Shown here one piece after another: positions 35,588-42,654 of a stretch of 64,000 nt of DNA. The stretch is taken from the NCBI GenBank assembly GCA_025363455.1, contig JANYDW010000038.1:1-64000 (forward strand). The letters are read 5' to 3'. A program made the translations under genes and the position numbers. The DNA comes from Oleiharenicola sp. (lineage in GTDB: Bacteria; Verrucomicrobiota; Verrucomicrobiia; Opitutales; Opitutaceae). Position 1 is the first letter of the stretch. Every line of letters begins with the position of its first letter. The notes below the pieces were generated by a model. The model was not told where the DNA came from, ran no database searches, and saw nothing but the letters and a program-made list of their open reading frames with translations.

Positions 35588-36490
35588 CTAGCGTCGGTGG
35601 ACCTCCCAATACTCGTTAAGCTTCGCCGAATCGATCTGAAGGGTCAGGTAAGGGATCAGCTGTTCGGGGGTTGATGCGTCTTGTCCGTGGTTGGCCAAGG
35701 CAAAGCTCTTTTCTGCCTGGGTTACTGCCTTGCCCAATCGACTGACGCCCAGCGTGGCCCAACCACCTTTTTCCAGAATGCCGATCCACGTATCATAATC
35801 CTCGTCGACTGGTGCTTTTTCCTGAAGGACGACACGGCCTGAGCCCAAAAATTGCATGCCGTCGCGGACCAACCCCTTGGCGTCGTTTTCACCTGCGATT
35901 TCGGGAGCCGCCTCATACCGGCGAAGCAGCTCGTCCGGGAGCGACGGATTCAGGTAGGGCTTGAGCTGACCTGCGTCGGCGGGAAGACGTCCGTCATTCG
36001 ATTTGATATAGGCCGCCACGGCCTTCGATAGGTTCGCTGCGACCTGGGGTTTGGCCTTGGCGAGCGCCCGCAGTTTACTGAGAGCGCCACGAATCTTCGC
36101 GTCGGTTTCCAAGGAATTGCCCATGGTGACTGAAAGCCAGTCATTCGAACTCAAATACTTCATCTCGGGAATTTCTCTGTCTGGGGTCTGCTTCAATGCT
36201 TGTTCCAGGTGATTCACTCGCTCCAGCCACCTGCCCAATTCGGAATTTCCGGCTACAGGTTTGCCTGACTCAGTTTGTGCCGGCGCCACCATCTTCTGCA
36301 TGGAAGAGAGATCCGCCAGGGCCTGATCCCGCTGGTCGCGAGTTTGCCCGATTCTGACATCCAGCGCCGCCGTTTTTTGCGTCAATTCGCGCGATTCGGC
36401 GCGCTGACGATGCAGCAGGTGAAGTTGAAAAGCTGCACCAACTGCCAGCAAGAGCGCGGTGACGCCGAGGGTTTTGGTGAGCGCGGTCAT
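35588..36490 (-). CDS. Membrane-anchored module, sigma-less paralogue of the neighbouring sigma-fusion C-terminus
   Basis: A 300-residue protein that aligns along most of its length with residues about 230-515 of the sigma factor fusion just upstream. Both start MTALxK, have one membrane span (VTALLLAVGAAFQLHLL here), a coiled coil, the block IPEMKYLSSNDWLSVTMGNS (IPEMRFLTSNDWLAVTLNND in the other), a KPYLNPSLPDELLRRYE block, EKAPVDEDYDTW, and end with KLNEYWEVH. It lacks sigma domains. The gap to the sigma gene is 28 bp, same strand. It is clearly a tandem duplicate, maybe a partner or antagonist of the sigma fusion. Function unknown. Confidence 0.88.
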   Translation of the reverse strand: MTALTKTLGVTALLLAVGAAFQLHLLHRQRAESRELTQKTAALDVRIGQTRDQRDQALADLSSMQKMVAPAQTESGKPVAGNSELGRWLERVNHLEQALKQTPDREIPEMKYLSSNDWLSVTMGNSLETDAKIRGALSKLRALAKAKPQVAANLSKAVAAYIKSNDGRLPADAGQLKPYLNPSLPDELLRRYEAAPEIAGENDAKGLVRDGMQFLGSGRVVLQEKAPVDEDYDTWIGILEKGGWATLGVSRLGKAVTQAEKSFALANHGQDASTPEQLIPYLTLQIDSAKLNEYWEVHRR

Positions 36491-36518
36491 GGTCCGTAGG
36501 TGAGTTACAAAGGACCAC

Positions 36519-38078
36519 TCAAGGCATTCTTGGGCGCGAATGCGCCTCCCAGTATTCCTTAAATTTCACCTCATCGACTGGTCCCGTTACGTATGGCAGT
36601 ACCTGCGCTGCGGCGGTCGGCTCCTGTCCGTTGTGGTCCTTTGCGAACGCAATCGTGGCTTCGTGAACCGCTTTGCCGAGGTTGCCCAGGACGACGCGAA
36701 CGTTCGGTCCGCCGACTGAATATTCAGCCAAAACGTCGAAGTCCTCATCTACCGCAGCCTTTTCATGCAGCACGCGCGGGCCGTTTGTGTCCGGCATTTC
36801 GGGCCAGAATGAAGCCGACACCGGAACAAATTCGTAACGCTGGAGGATATCATCATCGAGCAACGGTTTTAGGTACGGACGAAATTGCGCGATCTCCGTA
36901 GCTGATCGTCCATTGTGCTCGTCGCGATAGTCTCTCAGGGCGTTCCCCAGATTCTGGCGCATCTCGGGCTTAAGCTTGGCGATGCGCCTCAGATCAGTGA
37001 GCGCCAACCTTATCTTGGCCTCCGTTTGCAGGTCGTTGTTCAAAGTGACCGCCAGCCAGTCGTTGGAAGTGAGAAACCTCATTTCGGGAATGTTCTTTTC
37101 CGGCATTCGCCCCAGCCGGTCTTTGAGTCGGTCCACCCTGCCCAGCCATTTCTCCAACTCGGAATCGGCCGCATCCTCCTTTTTTCCGCGATCCCGGGCA
37201 GATTCCAAATCCTGGTGTATCCGGGCCTGGGCGGCAGTGGCGCGATCCCTCTCCTCGGTTAGCCGCTGCACCTGGCTCTGTTGGTCGGAGATTTTCTCGC
37301 TGAATTCCTGCAGATGGTTGCGCCCGTTCCCCAGCAGGTTGGTTTCGTACACCAGGCTGGCGATCAGCACGGCGGTGGTTGCAATCAGGGATTTGTTGAG
37401 GGCAGTCATGGAGAGAGTGTTGGCGGTCTGCGCCAGGAGAGCGGCGGGAAGCGCGCTGGAGGCAATGGCCGCGCCCAACCCGGCCGGGGCGGCCACGACC
37501 GCATTGGCCGAAAGATCGGCGACCAGGCCGGCGGCGGTGAGGGCGATGCCTCGGCGGGTGAAAACCAACCGCAATTGCTCGAGGGCCCGGCTAACCCGCT
37601 TTTGCGCGGCATCCTCGGAAGTGCCAAGATTCTCACCCACCTCGCGCAGACTTTTGTTGGCCATGTAACGCAGTAAAAGCGCCTGCCGATCCTCCTCATT
37701 TAAAGTTTCCAGTGCTTCATCCAGCAACGGTTCAACTTGGGCCCAAACAGAAGGATTAGAATTCATGGCGGCAATTTCCGTGGCCGTTTGTTCCCGTGCT
37801 TGTCGCCGCGATTCGCGGCGAATGACATCGGCGGCGGTACGGCGGGTAACCAGATAAAGCCAGGCTACGAGTGGCTGGCCGGGATTTAGTTTCGCTGCAC
37901 TTCGCGACAGATCCAGGAAGACTGATTGCGAGATTTCTTCGGCGAATGCGGTTGACCTTACCTGACGAAGCGCGGCCGAATAAACCGCATCCAAATACCG
38001 GCGGACCAATTCTGTAAAAGCAGGGTTGGAACCGTCGCGGACGTATTGACGGAGAAGTTCGTCGTCGGACAAGGCCAT
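36519..38078 (-). CDS. ECF-type RNA polymerase sigma factor fused to a membrane and extracytoplasmic module
   Basis: A 519-residue protein. Residues about 11-80 are sigma region 2 (LVRRYLDAVYSAALRQ, EEISQSVFLDLSRSAAKL). Residues about 115-175 are region 4 (LNEEDRQALLLRYMANKSL, REVGENLGTSEDAAQKRVSR). Residues 180-225 are Ala-rich and partly hydrophobic, a membrane span follows (LIATTAVLIASLVYETNLLG, about 238-256), then a coiled coil and a globular end containing IPEMRFLTSNDWLAV. Fusion of ECF sigma factors to membrane domains is known in Planctomycetes and Verrucomicrobia. The likely job is direct sensing by the sigma factor, in place of a separate anti-sigma. Its extracytoplasmic part is duplicated as the next gene. 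Confidence 0.9.
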   Translation of the reverse strand: MALSDDELLRQYVRDGSNPAFTELVRRYLDAVYSAALRQVRSTAFAEEISQSVFLDLSRSAAKLNPGQPLVAWLYLVTRRTAADVIRRESRRQAREQTATEIAAMNSNPSVWAQVEPLLDEALETLNEEDRQALLLRYMANKSLREVGENLGTSEDAAQKRVSRALEQLRLVFTRRGIALTAAGLVADLSANAVVAAPAGLGAAIASSALPAALLAQTANTLSMTALNKSLIATTAVLIASLVYETNLLGNGRNHLQEFSEKISDQQSQVQRLTEERDRATAAQARIHQDLESARDRGKKEDAADSELEKWLGRVDRLKDRLGRMPEKNIPEMRFLTSNDWLAVTLNNDLQTEAKIRLALTDLRRIAKLKPEMRQNLGNALRDYRDEHNGRSATEIAQFRPYLKPLLDDDILQRYEFVPVSASFWPEMPDTNGPRVLHEKAAVDEDFDVLAEYSVGGPNVRVVLGNLGKAVHEATIAFAKDHNGQEPTAAAQVLPYVTGPVDEVKFKEYWEAHSRPRMP

Positions 38079-38165
38079 TTATACCTATTATCGCCGCCGA
38101 TGCTGAAATCCGACAAGAAATGATGAAACGAAATCCGCCAGGGCAGCGATTCTCTTCCCCGATAT

Positions 38166-38195
38166 CCGCACCATCGCCGACCTCGCTGAGGCGGA
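38166..38195 (+). pseudogene. Fossil of the comM 3' end
   Basis: Thirty bases matching 35482-35511 in comM with 27 identities. Both encode [10 protein letters not shown], and the three differences are all synonymous. After this the similarity stops. The fragment lies upstream of the sigma gene, so the two sigma-module genes are bracketed by the real comM end and this remnant. Confidence 0.65.
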
Positions 38196-38237
38196 AATGC
38201 ATTGGGGCTTGCCCCGAGGATCTTTACTGAAGACTTG

Positions 38238-38273
38238 TCATGGCACCAATACGGCACCATAATGATGCCATGA
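38238..38273. promoter_or_regulatory. Probable toxin-antitoxin operator
   Basis: A perfect 8-bp inverted repeat TCATGGCA (38238-38245) and TGCCATGA (38266-38273), with two GGCACCA words between, overlaps the antitoxin start codon at 38270. Ribbon-helix-helix antitoxins repress their own operon by binding such palindromes. The 38079-38237 stretch before it otherwise holds only the comM fossil. Confidence 0.55.
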
Positions 38274-38512
38274 ACATCACCCTCAAAACCGTGCCCAAGC
38301 GCCTCCACCTCCGGTTGAAGGAGGCCGCCCGGCGCAATGGGCGGAGCCTCAATACCGAGGCGATCGCAGCGCTGGAACGCGAATATTTTTCCAAGCCGCT
38401 CGATGCCGGTAGTTTCCTGGCGGACCTGCGGGAGCTCCGCGAAAAGTTTCCCGTCGCCGCCGGGCTTTCCGCGAGGGAGCTTAAAGCAGCCATCCGCGAG
38501 GGACGCGAATGA
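38270..38512 (+). CDS. FitA/VapB-like ribbon-helix-helix antitoxin
   Basis: An 80-residue protein from ATG 38270. The N-terminal Arc/FitA fold reads MNITLKTVPKRLHLRLKEAA then NGRSLNTEAIAALEREYF: one strand for DNA contact and two helices. The C-terminal part (ADLRELREKFPVAAGLS) would wrap the toxin. Its stop overlaps the toxin start by 4 bp (ATGA). The upstream in-frame ATG at 38240 is rejected because it lies in the operator palindrome. It neutralises and autoregulates the PIN toxin. Confidence 0.88.
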   Translation: MNITLKTVPKRLHLRLKEAARRNGRSLNTEAIAALEREYFSKPLDAGSFLADLRELREKFPVAAGLSARELKAAIREGRE

Positions 38513-38895
38513 TCGTGGCCGATTGCAACGTGATCGTCCGGCTGATCCTCCGCGCCGATAATCCGGCGGCCGTGGATGCCCTCCTGGTACGAGATCCGCA
38601 ATGGGCGGCCCCCAGCCTCTGGCAGGCCGAGTTTGCCAGCGTACTGCGCAAATATGAACGCGCCGGACAGCTTTCTCCCGACGCCAGTCACGCCTACGCC
38701 CAACGGGCCCTGACCCTGCTGGCCCATTCGACCCGGCAGGTTTCCCTTTCCACTGTCCTTGCGACCTCCCGCCGCACCGGCTGCAGTGCCTACGACAGCC
38801 ACTATCTGGCCCTCGCCGAGGACCTCGGCATCAAGCTCTACACCTACGACGAGGAGATTCTGGCCAAATGCGCCAACCGGGCGCAACGCCCCTGA
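38509..38895 (+). CDS. VapC-like PIN-domain ribonuclease toxin
   Basis: A 128-residue PIN domain protein. The acidic metal-binding residues are D5 ([10 protein letters not shown]), E41 (WQAEFASVL), D95 in [16 protein letters not shown] and D114 in TYDEEIL. VapC toxins cleave tRNA or rRNA. It overlaps the antitoxin by 4 bp and forms a complete type II pair. The pair sits next to the sigma-module duplication and may have helped fix the insertion there. Confidence 0.9.
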   Translation: MIVADCNVIVRLILRADNPAAVDALLVRDPQWAAPSLWQAEFASVLRKYERAGQLSPDASHAYAQRALTLLAHSTRQVSLSTVLATSRRTGCSAYDSHYLALAEDLGIKLYTYDEEILAKCANRAQRP

Positions 38896-38992
38896 TTTGA
38901 GGTGCGCGCGGAGCAGCGTCAAACGCATAGCGGGCTGGATTGTGTTTCCACACCGATGCCATGTCGTAGATGTGGAATCGACGACCACCTTT

Positions 38993-39072
38993 GGCGGGAT
39001 CGCTCATCCCGCCTTGGAGGGCTCGCATCCCTGCGAGCCGGGGGGTGATCCACGGCCCGCAGAGACGCGGGC
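38993..39072. repeat. Three tandem hairpins
   Basis: GGCGGGAT/ATCCCGCC (38993-39013), GGCTCGCA/TGCGAGCC (39020-39039) and GCCCGC/GCGGGC (39055-39072) form three short stem-loops in a row in the gap between the toxin gene and trhO. No T-run follows. The rest of 38896-39139 shows nothing recognisable. Confidence 0.7.
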
Positions 39073-39139
39073 GCTCCACCACCCCCAATCCCGCGCTTGC
39101 CAGCATGCCGCCGGCCGCCCTGCATGCCCTGACCCGCGC

Positions 39140-40000
39140 ATGCCTGGATTCATCAACCTCTCCGCCTATAAGTTCGCCCCGCTGGACAATCTCCCGGTGT
39201 GGCGCGACCAGCTCAAGGCCGTGGCTGCCGCTGGCGGGCTACGCGGCACGATTCTACTCAGCCCGGAGGGCATTAATTTCTTCATCGCGGGCGAACGGGC
39301 TGCGGTCGATGCGCTGCTCGCCGTCATTCGCAGTCTGCCGGGCCTCGCCGACCTCACGCCCAAGGAGAGTGTGAGCGACGATCAGCCCTTCAACCGGATG
39401 CTCGTGAAAATCAAGAAGGAGATCATCGCGTTCGGTGTGGCTGGCATCGATCCCGCGCGCCGGCCCACGGCTAAGCTCCCCGCTCGCCTGCTCAAACAGT
39501 GGCTCGACGAGGGCCGCCCGGTCACCCTGCTCGACACCCGCAACGACTACGAGGTGCGGCTGGGGACCTTCCGAGGCGCGACGCCTGCCGGCATCGAGAA
39601 CTTCCGTGACTTTCCCTCGGCCGTGGACCGGTTGCCGGAAGCACTAAAGGAACAGCCCGTCGTCATGTTTTGCACAGGCGGCATCCGTTGTGAGAAGGCC
39701 GGTCCTTACATGGAGAAAATGGGTTTCAAGCAGGTGCTGCAACTCGACGGCGGCATTTTGAAGTATTTCGAAGAATGCGGCGGCGCCCACTACGAAGGCG
39801 AATGCTTCGTCTTCGACAAGCGCGTCGGCGTGGACCCGGCCCTGCGCGAGACCAACACGGTGATGTGCTTCGCCTGCCAGATGCCCCTCATCGAGGCCGA
39901 GCAAGGGGATCCTCGCTATGTGCCGGACGAGAGTTGTCCGTATTGTTTTGGAGGCGCAATACCCCACACACCCCGCCCTGACGGGCACCCCTCTTCATAG
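39140..40000 (+). CDS. trhO: Rhodanese-type tRNA uridine hydroxylase (TrhO/YceA family)
   Basis: A 286-residue protein. An N-terminal acylphosphatase-like domain ([33 protein letters not shown]) is followed by a rhodanese domain with catalytic Cys178 in [12 protein letters not shown], and a zinc-type C-terminus (CFACQMPL to CPYCF). TrhO makes 5-hydroxyuridine at the wobble position of tRNAs. The ATG 39140 is the first good start. The last dozen residues ([12 protein letters not shown]) and the stop codon are encoded by a family B repeat that begins at 39965, so the native C-terminus has been replaced or extended. Confidence 0.92.
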   Translation: MPGFINLSAYKFAPLDNLPVWRDQLKAVAAAGGLRGTILLSPEGINFFIAGERAAVDALLAVIRSLPGLADLTPKESVSDDQPFNRMLVKIKKEIIAFGVAGIDPARRPTAKLPARLLKQWLDEGRPVTLLDTRNDYEVRLGTFRGATPAGIENFRDFPSAVDRLPEALKEQPVVMFCTGGIRCEKAGPYMEKMGFKQVLQLDGGILKYFEECGGAHYEGECFVFDKRVGVDPALRETNTVMCFACQMPLIEAEQGDPRYVPDESCPYCFGGAIPHTPRPDGHPSS

Positions 40001-40074
40001 AGGGGATTCTCGCTGCGATGGTTTGAGTCCCCTCTATGAAGAGGGGTGGCGCGAAACGACGGGGCGTGTCGGTT
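39965..40074. repeat. Dispersed double-hairpin repeat, family B copy 2, overlapping a gene end
   Basis: CCACACACCCCGCCCTGACG at the left, two hairpins of CCCCTCTTCATAGAGGGG and CCCCTCTATGAAGAGGGG, and GACGGGGCGTGTCGG at the right. The first 36 bases are the end of trhO and its TAG lies in the first hairpin. Confidence 0.92.
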
Positions 40075-40166
40075 ATTCCCGTTTGCACCTTCAAGCCCCT
40101 CCTACAGCCACACCGAATCCCAAAGGAATACCTTTCCCCCGGCGTCATTGTGCGTATGTTGATTCC

Positions 40167-40487
40167 ATGGAAATCCGACTGACACAAATGCCCTTTAAAT
40201 TTCAAACGCCAGACGGACTGATGGAAGTCACCGTTCGCAGTGGCAATCAGCAGACCAAGGCCGAAGCCCGGCACCTATTTAATGCGTCAGCCGCCTTCAT
40301 CGGCCACGGGCCGCGTGCGTTGGAGCGCATCCAACTCACGCCCAACGCCGCTTCCCACAGCGAGGTGATGAAGACGCTTGTGACCGGCTTTAAGGTGAAC
40401 CCGGCGGCTCACGACAAGGACAGCCTCAATTACCGCGTACTCAGCGCCCTTTGCACCGCGCAGGGCGTGGTGGATCTGGATAATTGA
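40167..40487 (+). CDS. Hypothetical protein
   Basis: A 106-residue protein from ATG 40167 (MEIRLTQMPFKFQTPDGL). It has no export signal, membrane segment or known motif; the middle part has QTKAEARHLFNASAAFIGHG and the C-terminal helix includes VLSALCTAQGVVDLDN. Codon use is less GC-biased at the start than in its neighbours. A terminator follows 18 bp after the stop, which supports it being a real transcription unit. Confidence 0.6.
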   Translation: MEIRLTQMPFKFQTPDGLMEVTVRSGNQQTKAEARHLFNASAAFIGHGPRALERIQLTPNAASHSEVMKTLVTGFKVNPAAHDKDSLNYRVLSALCTAQGVVDLDN

Positions 40488-40505
40488 GGTGCGAATTGAG
40501 GACAG

Positions 40506-40532
40506 AGCGCGGTGACCTGAGCGCGTTTTTTT
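40506..40532 (+). terminator. Rho-independent terminator / family J hairpin
   Basis: GAGCGCGGTGACCTGAGCGC followed by GTTTTTTT. The stem is short (GCGC core) but the T-run is clear. Hairpins of the same make lie at 42532-42551 (CGCGCTGACCCCAGCGCG) and 43955-43980 (GCGCGCTGACCTCAGCGGGC), so this is also a dispersed repeat. Confidence 0.65.
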
Positions 40533-40538
40533 GATTTT

Positions 40539-40594
40539 TGTAGGGCTGCCGCTTGTCGGCATGCCTCGGCCCGGCGACGAGCGCCGGCCCTACA
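40539..40594. repeat. Hairpin repeat TGTAGGGC ... GCCCTACA
   Basis: Outer arms TGTAGGGC and GGCCCTACA with GC-rich inner pairs (GCCGCTTGTCGGC). It lies between the terminator and the family B copy at 40600. The whole 40488-40864 gap is built of repeats; no gene is seen in it. Confidence 0.65.
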
Positions 40595-40599
40595 TTCCC

Positions 40600-40838
40600 C
40601 ACACACCCCGCCCCGCAGGGCACCCCTCTTCCTAGAGGGATCTTCGTCAGCGTTGGTTGAGTCCCCTCTATGGTACGTCTTCAAAATGTCATTGCGAGGA
40701 GTCCCGCCCGGGACGACGAAGCAATCCAGCTGGATCGCCACGGCCCGCTGCTGCGGGCCTCGCGATGACAAGACATTTTGAAAACGTACCCTAGCAAGAG
40801 AGGTGGTCCCGCGTCCCGCGGGATCGGGGTGTGTTGGT
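40600..40838. repeat. Family B copy 3, interrupted by another element
   Basis: The left half (40600-40671) reads CACACACCCCGCCCCGCAGG to TCCCCTCTAT; the right half resumes at 40791 and ends GGGATCGGGGTGTGTTGG. The element at 40672-40790 sits exactly in the loop of the second hairpin. Confidence 0.85.
40672..40790. mobile_element. 119-bp MITE-like element with 19-bp terminal inverted repeats
   Basis: Left end GGTACGTCTTCAAAATGTC (40672-40690), right end GACATTTTGAAAACGTACC (40772-40790), one mismatch. Between them is a REP-type palindrome from GTCATTGCGAGG to CCTCGCGATGAC. CTA occurs on both flanks (40668-40670 and 40791-40793), a possible 3-bp target duplication. No coding capacity. It splits a family B repeat, so it moved in later. 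Bases 149-192 carry the same core. Confidence 0.75.
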
Positions 40839-40864
40839 CCGTTAGGAGATACCCACCACTCCCC

Positions 40865-42364
40865 TCACGGCACGATCTTCACCGGATACGTCCGCTTGAG
40901 CCAGGCCTCGGGCACGGGCACGACAACGATGTTCAGGGCGCGCTTGTCCTCCGACAGCATCGCCGACTGGATCTCGATCTTCGTGCTGGCCGCGTTGAAC
41001 GTAGGGTGGATGTGGTCCGCCGCTCCCGTCATGTGACCCATGTCAGCGAGCATGATGCTCTCGCCGCTGGTGAGGTCATAAAGCCAGAGCCGGTATTGAA
41101 AATCGTCGGCAACCGCCCAGCGCCCGTCGGGTGAACCGCCGACGTGCCAGACGGAACGGCCGGGGTTGCCCATGGGGACCTGGCCGGCGATGCGCATCTC
41201 GCGCGTGCGCAGGTTGACGATGCCGATACCGGTCGGGTGCTCACCGGTGCCGTTTGCACCCCAAGCATCGCCCTGCCCCGGGCCGTCGTTCTCCAGCGCG
41301 TTCTCGCCGGGACTCTTGACCTTGCGATGAGCGAGGATCGCGATTGCGACGGTGTCTTTGGTGGCGACCGCCTCGTGGGTGATCCAGTCATAGGGCGCCT
41401 CGGGGAACAGGGGACGCAGGCCCCTGCCGTCGCCCATCACCGTCCAGGTGCGCTGCGGGGCCTTGCCCCCAGTTTCCCAGCAGAAGACAATTTCACCCGG
41501 CATCCAGGGATTGGTCTGCACGTGGCCAATCTGGAACGGCACGGCCACGACAAAGTTGACCTCGCCAGTCTTGAGATTCATCCGGCCAAGCCCGGCCGGA
41601 CCGGCTCCCATGTTTCGTGGACCATAGTTGGCTTCGGCTTTGGTGTCAGCGACCAGGTGCTTGGCGGCCTCCTCCTTGCCTACGCGGAAATACGCCCAGT
41701 CCTCCGTGCAATCGAGCGCCATGTCGCCGCCCGCGCCCCATTCCATCGGAATGGTGCCGCAAATTTTTTCGTAGGCGGAGGCGGGCTGCACTTTGCCCGC
41801 TTCGCTGTCGGCAAAGAGTTTGCCCAAGTCGACCTTCATGATCTTGGCCGGCCCGGTCTGCCGGCCACGACCGGCGGCGCCGCCCGCCGGACGCACGCCG
41901 GGTGGGGTCGTCAGCGGTGTTTCCGTCGTTGTCGACGGCGGCGCACCGTAAGCCGGCTCACCCCCCACCATCGCCGGAGCCGGACGCTCGAACGGGATCC
42001 GCAGGAAATACAGGCTCATGGAATGGTCAGCCAGGCACAGCATGCCGGAATAACCGCCCTCGGAGACCTGGACCATCTTGCCGGTCTCCTCGTTGACCGC
42101 CATGGCCTCGCCGCGCACCCGATTGGAACGGAAAATGAGCCACTTGCCGTCAGCCGTCCACTGGTGGTGCGTCTGGTAGATCTTCGAGTCGCCATGCGGC
42201 GTACTCGTTAGGAAGGTCAGCGGCACGCCGGTGACGGGATCCGCCACCACTTTCTTCTCCGAAGGAAAGCGCGTACCAATCTGAGCACTGGCCGCTGGCA
42301 GCAGACAGGCGGTGGCGAGGACGAGGGCGACGCGGAGCAGCAGGGAATTCAACGTTGGGTACAT
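40865..42364 (-). CDS. Exported oligogalacturonate lyase-like (PL22-related) beta-propeller protein
   Basis: A 499-residue protein with a signal peptide (LRVALVLATACLLPAASAQ). The propeller repeats include QWTADGKWLIFRSNR and HVGGSPDGRWAVADDF. The region IGHVQTNPWMPGEIVFCWE, then RTWTVMGDGRGL and WITHEAVATKD, follows the PL22 order of a metal-binding HxQ...HE pattern in oligogalacturonide lyases. A Pro/Gly/Arg-rich insertion of about 60 residues (near 135-180) is unusual. Pectin-fragment breakdown outside the cytoplasm is possible. It stands alone, facing away from the 42365-42654 gap. Confidence 0.78.
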   Translation of the reverse strand: MYPTLNSLLLRVALVLATACLLPAASAQIGTRFPSEKKVVADPVTGVPLTFLTSTPHGDSKIYQTHHQWTADGKWLIFRSNRVRGEAMAVNEETGKMVQVSEGGYSGMLCLADHSMSLYFLRIPFERPAPAMVGGEPAYGAPPSTTTETPLTTPPGVRPAGGAAGRGRQTGPAKIMKVDLGKLFADSEAGKVQPASAYEKICGTIPMEWGAGGDMALDCTEDWAYFRVGKEEAAKHLVADTKAEANYGPRNMGAGPAGLGRMNLKTGEVNFVVAVPFQIGHVQTNPWMPGEIVFCWETGGKAPQRTWTVMGDGRGLRPLFPEAPYDWITHEAVATKDTVAIAILAHRKVKSPGENALENDGPGQGDAWGANGTGEHPTGIGIVNLRTREMRIAGQVPMGNPGRSVWHVGGSPDGRWAVADDFQYRLWLYDLTSGESIMLADMGHMTGAADHIHPTFNAASTKIEIQSAMLSEDKRALNIVVVPVPEAWLKRTYPVKIVP

Positions 42365-42531
42365 CAGGCGGTGGGATTGTGTTGGACCGGCGCTTGGTCC
42401 AATCCGGAGTGAGAGGTATGCGGATATGACAGACCGATCCGCCCAAGGTTACCCGGCCCATCCCCGGTGCAAGCGGGCCCGCCCAAATAAGAAATCGGAG
42501 CGTCAACCTGAGTTGGCGGGAAGGTGGAACG

Positions 42532-42636
42532 CGCTGACCCCAGCGCGTTGGTCAGGTTGTAGGAGCTTGTTTACAAGCGATGCAGAACGTTGTCCGGCGG
42601 CGGGAATTTCGAATCGCCTGTAAACAGGCTCCTACA
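42532..42636. repeat. Family J hairpin and REP pair TGTAGGAGCYTGTTTACARGCGA
   Basis: A CGCGCTGACCCCAGCGCG hairpin (42534-42551) is followed by a pair of 23-bp inverted arms at 42558-42580 and 42614-42636. Each arm is itself a small hairpin (GCTTG TTTA CAAGC on the left, GCCTG TAAA CAGGC on the right). The two arms differ at two paired positions in a compensating way. The rest of 42365-42654 shows no gene. Confidence 0.8.
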
Positions 42637-42654
42637 CGTCGAAACGAACTCACT

